Below the pieces are notes generated by a model. That model did no database searches. It was not told the DNA's origin and worked only from the letters and a program-made list of their open reading frames with translations. A stretch of 64,000 nucleotides of DNA from Kalaharituber pfeilii (taxonomy: Eukaryota; Ascomycota; Pezizomycetes; Pezizales; Pezizaceae): the NCBI GenBank assembly GCA_015179045.1, contig WHUZ01000060.1, positions 62,001 through 126,000 of the forward strand, given 5' to 3'. Positions 55,815 to 64,000 of this stretch are shown piece by piece (position 1 is the stretch's first letter; each line of letters starts with the position of its first letter). The position numbers and the translations under genes are program-made.

Positions 55815-57929
55815 TCAGTACCATTCGGCTGGTGGAGGTCTTATACCGGCCTGTTCTTGCGGCGAAAGTTGTGACCAAATATATATCGCCGCCTCATGAG
55901 AACCTTGGTACATTGCCATATCGTACGGTGTTCTTCCGTGCTTATCCTTCATGTTCGGAGATGCACCATGCTCAATCAATACTTTTGTAATCATGAGAGA
56001 GTTGATGCTTTTGTACAAGTGGAGAGGGGTGAGCCCGCTCACATTGCCCTCATTGATCAACTGTGACGCCCCTTGCTCCAGGACTTCTGTCAACAACTCG
56101 GGATCCTCACTTTGAACTGCATAATGTACTACTGTCCACTGGTTGTCATCATATGCAAAAAGATCTGCCCCCATTTCGATCAAGAGTCTTGCAATTGCTG
56201 TTTTGCGAAAGAATAATGCTCGGAGCAAAGGTGTCCTGTTCCAAAGAATGGATCGCTCCTCGATGTCCACACCCATCACAATTAGTAATCGTACCACGGT
56301 CTTGCAGTTATTATATAGTGCTTTATGGATGCAGCCAGTGAGGTTGATTAGAGGAGTAATGGAAGCTATTGATTTCTCACTTGCTCCTCTCTCCAAGAGT
56401 AAGTTGCAGATGTCTTCATTGCACTTATATGCAGCGTAAGCGAGTGGTGTTAGGCCTTTTGAATCCATCATGTCTATGTCTATTCCAGAAGCAAGCAGCA
56501 TGTGAATGACATTATCATTTCCCTCGTGAATGGCATTGTGGATTACCCCTTCCACACTTGCTCCTCTTTCTAACAGGATTTTGCAAATACTCTCATGACC
56601 CATTGATGCAGCATGAGCGAGCGGTGTTCGGCCCTCTGAATCCCTCTCCTCAATATTTGTTCCTAATGCTAGTAGAGTTCCAACAACATTCTCATTCCCC
56701 TGGCGAATGGCATAGTGGATGCCCCCTAGAGAAGACCATTGCAGTTTCAATTTGCGGTGTGATCTGTAGTGACCAGCAGCTGAATGAGATGGAAGTTGGT
56801 AGGGTTGTGAGTCCCAGAGATCAGATAAGCAAATAGGCAGCACAATTACTGAGATCTCTGAAATGTTGTCCAAATCACCCAATGTCATGTCTGATAGCAT
56901 TGACCAGGTACAACCTCTTGTGGAGCTATTGATAGAAAATGTGGTGGAAGAATTGCCACTTATGCTCCACCTCTGAATTCGCTTGTAAGGCCTTGAATTT
57001 TTGAGTTCATCCATGTAGGATGGCAGCACCAATCGCATTGAGCACATGGATTGCATGGACCGCAAGGAGAATGGCCTATGAGATGTTGCTGCTGTTTTGA
57101 ATGATGCTGTATCATCGCTGTCATCAGGAACCTGGTTATCCTTGATTACGGATAATGGTCTCTTGGAATCGTCTGTTGGAGGAATTATAATTGCATCCTT
57201 AGGCTGAATAAGTTGATCATCAACCTCTGAAGAATCGATTTCATGGCTTTTTGCAGGATCATGACGGTTAATAAGTTGTCGCAACTGGATTGATATTGCA
57301 TGATTGGATTCTATCATTTGACAAACTGCTTCATGCAATCTCTCAAGATTTTCGGAAGCCTCTGCAGTGGTATGGCTATAGAGATCAGCTTTATGCACCC
57401 ACCAAAGAACATAATGGTATTTGGCTAATGGTCTAGGGCTCTCAGGTTACCATTGAATAATCCCCAACATCAAATTCAAACTCAACTTGTGCCTCTGAAG
57501 ATCCTCAATCAAGACTGCAACCTCTGCTTCCTTCCACAGTGCCCATTTAATCCTTTCAAGCAACAATCTTGCTTTGTTTGCTGAGGGCTGTATGTTGCTG
57601 GGATCGCTAATTCCCACCACCTGACTCACATACTTGTCGAGGTTAGAAGCAATCAAAACGCAACCACTCAAAGTTGCAACAAGGTGTTGAATGGACAGCA
57701 TTTTTAATCTGCTCTTGTTTGTAACCTTAGTTGTCCCAAGAATAAACTGCTGAACCTGGCAGAAAATGATGCTCATATCTTGCATTTCTCCCATTAGGCG
57801 ACTGATGGATTCTGGTGCCTGATTTGCTCGCACTCCGCAATCATAGAGATCCTTTAGCATGCTTAGTATCTTTGCTGATATTGAGACGAGACCGGCAACT
57901 GAAGCAACTATGGATAGTGGATCGGACAT
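55815..57929 (-). CDS. ANK-I: intact STAND-type N-terminal protein with only two ankyrin units
   Basis: Predicted join is 57929..57451 and 57375..55815, giving 679 residues. The intron (57376-57450, 75 nt) has GTAACC, a weaker donor than GTAAGT, and a TATAG acceptor. The junction codon is TG|C. The N-terminal domain is complete (ERIKWALWKE near 130), and the linker keeps SMLSDMTLGDLDNISE. There are only two 59-residue units, against five or six in ANK-A, -E and -D. The C-terminal block is complete (LIEMGADLFAYDDNQWTVVHY, LIEHGASPNMKDK) and ends AEWY. The length difference to paralogs is almost wholly whole-unit loss or gain. A plausible functional short member. Confidence 0.87.
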
Positions 57930-58810
57930 CCCTTTGCTTTTGGTATACTAGTTGGGTACGTATAGGGGTCTGGTTTGAACTGTTCTAAAACTAAAGCTCT
58001 AATATTGAGGGAGGCCGATATGAGGGAGGCTTATAATATGAACTACCGTGAAGAGTATGCACTGTGGACAAGCCGACGCGGGTAGTAATCCTTATGCTAC
58101 CACTCATCCCGGCTTTGCCCTGTTCCACTATCGTCTCAGTTTTGGCTAGCGGAAACAAGCGGTTGGCTGACAACAAGGCTGAAAGTTGCCAGGGGCTACA
58201 ACTCGCTATGGACCACTATTGAACAGTGTACAAGCCAGTGTAAAGCCTTTACAATCGGAGGAGCCAGGATAGTGATGCCATACTCACATTGTCCAGCTAT
58301 GTATCTCAACTACAGTTAGAAGTTGCCCGGGTTTCGCCCGTGCATTGCAATGTGGGTAGAATAATCATTTGGATATTTGAATCTAAGTGTTTTCGTGCAG
58401 CAATTAAACTGTTTGATTTTGACCTTTAGGTAATTCCCGATGTCTTCGGGAAGCCCAGATTATGTAAAAAATACCGGATGTTCTAGGCGATTCGCCATGT
58501 GGACCATTCCGCACGAGGTTATGCAACCAAAAAGGTGCTTATCAAAACGAAGGAGGTCAGAATTTTGCTTTTCGTAAGTCGGGCCAATGCAGAAGAATAC
58601 TTAAAATGATTCCCACCAAACAGAAATCTGGTGGGATTGCGGCAGCGCGGCTGGTGTAGCGTTACATGTAAGGGCATGGTAGCACTAGAGGTGAAACGAG
58701 TGGGGTACTGTGCTGACGAAAGTTTCTGTAATTAGAGTGAGGACAGCAATTGAGTGGCTTCGAAAACTTGTGTACAGGAAGAAGTCTAAGTACAGGCAGG
58801 AATCCAGTTT
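57930..58810. other. Upstream region of ANK-I
   Basis: The family 5' flank series is complete here: 'gtgaagagtatgcactgtgg' (58050), 'gaaggaggtcagaattttgc' (58550) and the stretch to module T. No clear promoter motif. Confidence 0.45.
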
Positions 58811-58814
58811 ACGC

Positions 58815-59220
58815 CTCGCTCCCCGCCTTCAAAGTTCATATTTCCTGATGTGGTAATCTCCAGTCACCTGGTATCCACGACTGGCCACTTTCCCAATTGG
58901 GATGCAATGCAAGGTCAACTTGAGTCGCGTATGGGCACAAGAGCAAGGCTTATGAGGATAGTTGAAATTACCTCTCCAGCGTTGGCGTGCGTATACTCCT
59001 CCGGGGCCAAGAAGACTACTAGCCAGTCTTCGGTGGGTGTATGAATATCCATAAAGTACTATTTACACAAAAACATCCTCGCTAGAAATCTAACTCCCAA
59101 ATGAACGCAGAGCATATCAGTCAATCATATATACTTTTAAAATGCTGGGCAACCTTCTTCGCTAGCTTGGAGTCGAACCGGAGCTCTCAATTCTATTAAC
59201 TCTCTATGGCGCTTGTTGTT
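58815..59220 (-). repeat. Module T copy with tRNA-like segment
   Basis: 'ttcatatttcctgatgtggt' (58837) begins the body. 59142-59220 holds 'ggagtcgaaccggagctctc', on the minus strand GGTTCGACTCC, a good B-box match. It is the same arrangement as 48740-48912. Confidence 0.6.
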
Positions 59221-59454
59221 ACTTCATTACCATAAAGAAACAGCATCCATGTCGACTTTTTGTCATTAAATGCGCTCGTTGAATTTCTCTAAAAAAGGTT
59301 AGAAGCTAAGGCCTAGCTCTTCTCTCTTTCGTATTTTCTTTTTTACTCAACTATTATATTATAATAATACCCTCTCTGATATTTCTATTTTTTTTATGTA
59401 TATGTCGCCCTAGCTTGCTACCAAGGCTTAGGTAACACAAGTCAAAAATTCTGC
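59221..59454. other. AT-rich spacer
   Basis: No recognised feature. A T-run lies at 59389-59396. Confidence 0.3.
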
Positions 59455-60240
59455 ATCTCTTGCACCTATCCACCCAGAACCCCACATCACCGCACCTTCC
59501 CCTCCCCAAACTTCCTCCCCACGTTCCTATTCCACCATCGCATCACACCGTCCCATTAATTTGGCCATTCCATCTACCCGATCGCCGTCCCGACAACCCC
59601 TGTAACGCGCCCCCGACGGCTGCTGCAACCGCATTTCGCAGCCCCTCTCGCAATTGTACTTTAGCCATACGTTGAACCGAATTTTCACCAACACTGCCTC
59701 GCACCTCTCTGTCCAGACCGCCTCTAAATTGCATCTCCTCACATTGCCTCTCAATTATACTCCACTTCACCTCTATATCACAACCACTCCTCACCTCCAG
59801 CAGCACTTGCTCGCAGTATTATACCAAAGATCTATCGGTATATAGGCTCTAGGTACGAGGGGGCATAAGGGCCTTCTGATGGGCCAGGTCTATAACATGA
59901 TCAGCGGAGGAAGCCTGGCTGAGCTGGGCATCAGCCCAAAACCAAGCAACGGTGCTTATTCCCAAGTGATTGAACTTGCGGTGGATACAGAGGCAAAGAG
60001 GACAGCAAAGAGAAAATAGAAAGATGGCAGTCACGGCAGAGGGCTTGTGTCAAAGATGGGAGCAATATAGGACAATAGATAGGGAAGAATAAGGATACGG
60101 AAGGGGAAGAGTGATGGGGTGGAATAGACAAGAAGTCATGTCCACCTTCACGCAGTTGAAAATTAGTAAAGCAATGTCCAGTAGCTGGTGGGGAAGGACA
60201 GAAGAAACAAGACACAGAAAGAAGGGGTTGCGGAGAAAAG
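59455..60240 (+). repeat. Module C copy followed by the 50-kb-type repeat
   Basis: 59455-59960 matches 48975-49440, and 59980-60240 matches 50040-50335. Together they show that the module pair was duplicated and that 49441-50039 is extra in the other copy. Confidence 0.6.
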
Positions 60241-60249
60241 AGACAGAGA

Positions 60250-61226
60250 GTCAGATGAATTTAAGATTGCAATAACCGGGCTTAGCACTGCTATTGGGGA
60301 CACATACACAGAAACTGTTGATGCATATCAGGGAATGGCACGCTTTCAAGAGAGCCAAGGGAAACTGAAGGAAGCCTCGGGTACACTAGACTTCGTAGTG
60401 AAATGGCGCAAACAGATCAACAAGGACCATCCTATGGTGTATTTGGCTCTATGCGCTCAAGCTCGGGGAGACAGCGTCATATCTGGGAGAGATGCCGGGT
60501 ATGAACAAGAAAATGGCCAGGGGCCAAGCGGCGGCGAAAGAACCCCCGGAAGCGAAGGAACAGGAGGGGGACCCGTTGGTGAACATGCTGGCATGGGCAA
60601 GGGACACACAGTAATTGAACTTTAGCATCACAGTCATACAGGCGACAGCGACGGGGATTTCCCTTTATTTCTTTTCTTCTTTTTCCTATCCCTTTAGCCT
60701 CTTTGTACCTAATCTTGCCATAGCCCATAGGGCGGCATGCGAGTAATGATATTAAAAAAAAAAAGAAATCAAGCTCGGATTAGGGGTAAGCTTGGGAAAT
60801 ATGATGACGCAATGGGAAATCTGGGAGACTTGCGTTAAGATGTGGAACGGGCAACTGGATCCTGACCATCCATGGATTCTCGAGGCTCATGATTGTACGG
60901 GCACTTGTCTCGCAGCTACCGGAAGATACGACGCTGCCCTTCAAAAGTTATGGTCGACCTATCACAACCGAGTACAAAAGTTAGGGGAAGAGCATCCTGA
61001 TACATCAGAAACGAATCATGAAATTGCAGCAATAAAGCTTGGTCAGCAGCACTATGAGATTGCCAGTAAGCTCTTGGAAGAGACGGTGGATGAGATAACC
61101 GCATCGCTCGGACGAGAGCACGCAAGAACAGTGAGAGCAACTGCCAAAAGAGATCGCGCTCTCAAAAAATCAAACAAAAAGGCCACACAATCGAGGATAA
61201 CAATCGCACGCCTTCGGACTCCATAA
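60250..61226 (+). pseudogene. TPR-repeat protein gene remnant, split by a LINE insertion
   Basis: Before the insertion one frame has a TPR-like stretch (60300-60466: YTETVDAYQGMARFQESQGK, then HPMVYLALCAQA). After it the frame first continues (RGKLGKYDDAMG), then shifts near 60820 into WNGQLDPDHPWILEAHDC, then AATGRYDAALQKL and GEEHPDTSETNHEIAAI. The HPDT and LG-YD-A spacing is that of kinesin-light-chain-type TPRs found in fungal NLR and related proteins. The last part ends in a basic tail at 61224. The start is lost in a repeat. The LINE insertion plus frameshift make an intact product unlikely. Confidence 0.75.
60467..60768 (+). mobile_element. 302-bp LINE 3' end inserted in the TPR gene
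   Basis: The 10-bp repeat 'tcaagctcgg' flanks it (60457-60466 and 60769-60778). One frame reads EKMARGQAAAKEPPEAKEQE and WARDTQ before a stop, similar in layout to the C-terminal end of the LINE at 42.1 kb. The 3' end has 'gccatagcccatagggcggc' and a poly(A) tail. It is 5' truncated. Confidence 0.88.
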
Positions 61227-61955
61227 ATGGATTTTGTTTCTCTTATATTCTAACTTCTGTCGTCATTTTGTCTGCCCAGAAGATAGTTGTTCATGGTCTA
61301 TTTGTGGCCTGCATGCATATGAAGGTTAATGGGCTTTAGGCTTTGTACTAAATATGCGTATTATACCATCTGCACTGTTCTTGTTATTCACTGATCACTC
61401 ATGATCACTTAAGATTGTGGAAATATGAACATAAGGTAGCAGGTAAGAAGTTCTCGGAAATAAGTGGCGCTGTCAGCTTTTCCTCTGTTTTTTAACTCTA
61501 CATTTTGCGGTGTGATGGGTGTATGGGGGGGAGGGCTTTCATCGATGGCAACAGGAGTATTATTGAGAGTGGGCTATGTCTTCAATATTTTTCTGATTAA
61601 CTTTTATCAGCGGAAGAACTGGTATATTATTTTCAACTCCTAAGGCACCTATTTGTGATTTCTTGCTGACTCAATTCTAACTGGCCATGTGTATTGGGGC
61701 GCAGGGAACATTAGGTGTTTTGCTTCGGAGCTGATCAAGGAGGTGTAAATACTTGCTACGATTTGCTGTTGAGTTAAGAGTGATGTACTCAATACTGGCA
61801 TTCGGGAGAGGCAGATGGGTGGGGGGAAGTGGGGAGCGGGGTGAGGACCGCAATAGAATCTTCATTACCCTGAAACTTGAGACTAGTAAATATAATTTGA
61901 TGGACGAAAATTTTTTTTTTCCTCTGACACAGGTGTTGCCATCCTCATCAGCCTT
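61227..61955. other. Unrecognised spacer
   Basis: No gene or element recognised. Short frames lack support. Confidence 0.3.
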
Positions 61956-61959
61956 CGCA

Positions 61960-62640
61960 ACCTACATAATCAACTCCAGCTCCACTTGAACGCACCCCAG
62001 TGTCCCATCTCCCCATCCAACCCACCCCCATCTCCTCACAGTCCATCGCCGTCCCACCAGCTGCAGCCTTACCCCCCCCGCGACCCCTCCGACAACGCCT
62101 CCAGCAGACGCAACAGCTTCCTGTATGCCCTTTTCGCATGCTCTTCTCGCACACCATTCTCGCACCACTCCTTCCACCGTAAGTTCTGGCACTCCCTCTT
62201 CTGAACTGCCCCCGCCCTCCCATCATTGTACACCCGCTTGATCACACTGCCTCTCAATTGCTGCCATATCCACTACCTCAATTGTACCCCCGCTTCAGCA
62301 GCTGTAGCAGCATCTCGTTCGCACCCGCGCCGTGCTTGACAACCTAGTCCCACCACACCAGTCCCTCCATCCAATTGTCTCGGCACTTCGGCAGCCCCTC
62401 GCATAGGTAGCCACCTTTTCCTGGATAATGCAATCACTTCTTTGTAGGTCGACTACACCCATGTTGTTTTTTCTTATAATTTTTCTGCTTCATATAGCAG
62501 TTTATCAGTTTCTTTATCTGCATTTGACGCTTTATATTTACCGATGACCTCTTTTTCTTGTAACTAATTGGTTTGTACATGGGGCTTAAGACGGGATTAG
62601 GTCTTTAAATTAAATATGATCGCTGGAGGAATGTATGAAT
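61960..62640 (+). repeat. Module C copy
   Basis: C-rich beginning, then 'ttctttgtaggtcgactaca' (62440) and 'gatcgctggaggaatg' (62618), in the order of 5400-5900. No ankyrin gene follows within the window, so another family member may lie further on, or the copy is an orphan. Confidence 0.5.
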
Positions 62641-64000
62641 ATCGAGATAGAATAAGAAGGTTTATTTGCATTCACTCAATTATTGGGAACTCTCTACTCT
62701 TTCCCTCTACATCATTCGACGCTCAACAGCCTCCTTTTTATCTTTCCCTTGTCATCCCCCTTGGCTACATGTTAATCGTGTTCTGCAGAACTATCCTCGT
62801 AAAAGGGTCTGCTGGATTATTGTTCCCTGGTATTCCCTATCTGCAGTGCACGTTCTTGGACAGTTGTAGAGGATTCTAGCATGTTTGATGAAGTGGTCGG
62901 AGGTTCAGGAGAAGGTCTGGTTCCCTTTCGCCGGTGCATGATGTTGTTCTGGTTCGGGGTTCGTCGAGATTGATGTCCGGAAGTTCTCGAACAATTGATC
63001 GTGTACCACATTACAGATCGATGAGGACTTCCGTTTCAGGAAGGCGTTTGAAAGTCTCTTTGATTTTGGGCTGTTGTGTATCAGAATATCAGTCCACAAT
63101 ACATATCTCGTGCTGCCAACCAGTGGGGCCGAACATATGGTGAATCTGAGGCAGAGGGGCGAAAATGAATTCATTGGTGCGGAGTGAATCCTCTTCTAAA
63201 AAACCCGAAGGGATGGCAGTGTTCATCTGATTGCTCCTTGGTGGGACCAGTCGTTATTCGCCTTTCGGGATTTTTGTGTATTCCTAACTAGGTATTCGAG
63301 GCACCTTGACCCTCAAGCTTGGATATTAACTGGGCAGGTTGCTTTTGCTTAGTAATCAATCAATAGTGCATACTGTTGCTTACCTATTAGTGACCGAGCA
63401 CCTATTAGTGACCGATCTCTTGGCACTCCTCCTCGTACAACTTCTACATGCAATATCTTCAGCTTCAGGCATGCTAGCAACATGAGGTAAATTGCAGAAT
63501 ATACAGCAGGTGCACCTGAATATTTGGAGGTTATTTGATAGCCATACTATATATACATCTTTTGTAATTCAATGATATGCAGAGAAAGTATAGCATTCTA
63601 CCCCCCCCTTACATAGCAAAGAATAGCATACCCTAAATATTATATGACTCTCCTCAACTATAGCTTTTCACACTCTCAAGTGGCTATAGGAGAAGATAGC
63701 TAACTTAAATGGTGATAGGATAAGGCTGCTCTGAATTTCGGTAGCCTCAAAGCAGTCACTAAAATGGCCGAAAATGCCGGAAGTGCCAAAACTTCCAATA
63801 TGCTCTTCTATTACTTGCAACAAGCAACTACATATACTAAAAATAACAGGATTAATAGTTATAAGACTACTCTTATGATTACGATAGTATGTAATATAAT
63901 TGGGAGTGTTGGCTACTAGGAAAACATCCTCAAGAATAGTATAGTATATTTCAGGACTGATAGTATTAATTGCTAGGAAAAATACTCTTATGAGTGCGAC
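62641..64000. other. Unrecognised, AT-rich toward the end
   Basis: 'cacctattagtgaccga' occurs twice in direct order at 63380-63420. The last 500 bp is AT-rich, with repeated 'ctaggaaaa.at.ctc..gagt' phrases (63915 and 63970). It may be the beginning of an element cut by the window edge. No gene. Confidence 0.3.

Noticed and set aside
60188..60625. Intact 145-codon gene
   Set aside because: The start is in a dispersed repeat and the end is inside the LINE insertion. Only the middle is TPR sequence.
62905..63174. 89-codon minus-strand frame
   Set aside because: No domain, no conserved counterpart, ordinary length by chance.

Overview
The window is gene-poor eukaryotic DNA, most likely from a filamentous ascomycete. 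The evidence is short spliceosomal introns (75-106 nt, mostly GTAAGT-type donors), a fungal STAND-type N-terminal domain joined to ankyrin repeats, a Fot1/pogo-type transposase, non-LTR retrotransposon 3' ends with poly(A), and many small TIR elements. A transposon-rich pezizomycete such as a truffle relative would fit, but that is a guess.

The backbone is a nine-member cluster of one gene family, called ANK-A to ANK-I here. Each complete member has exon 1 (155 codons, or a few more), one phase-2 intron, and a long exon 2. The protein has an N-terminal domain like that of fungal STAND/NLR proteins, a Ser-rich linker, 2-6 tandem 59-residue ankyrin units and a conserved C-terminal ankyrin block. 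No NACHT or NB-ARC domain is present. Complete reading frames: ANK-A (1314-3957, minus), ANK-E (24461-27119, plus), ANK-H (43400-45863, minus), ANK-I (55815-57929, minus). ANK-D (16536-19010, minus) is open but its C-terminus is frameshifted. ANK-B, -C, -F and -G are pseudogenes. ANK-E is the only member on the plus strand; it is closest to ANK-A and is part of an inverted duplication.

Flanking repeats were duplicated with the genes. Module C is C-rich sequence plus a conserved 3' flank, lying beyond the gene 3' ends. Module T contains a tRNA-like T-arm/B-box and lies upstream. The locus is therefore a decaying segmental-duplication array.

Mobile DNA fills the spacers. A 1.83-kb palindromic element lies at 7564-9394, with 681/682-bp arms that differ by one base. 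It has a half-copy at 38919-39895 and a split copy around 50525-52515. The split copy contains a hAT-like element, which itself contains a pogo-like MITE. A duplicated repeat at about 20020-23040 carries two nested transposons, and its relative at about 46330-47400 supplies the empty sites. Other elements are a 1.9-kb pogo/Fot1 element with a broken transposase (30784-32687), a 1.15-kb TA-flanked element (40496-41647), several MITEs, and at least four truncated LINE 3' ends. One LINE end interrupts a degenerate TPR gene at 60250-61226. No rRNA, functional tRNA, CRISPR array or housekeeping gene was recognised.
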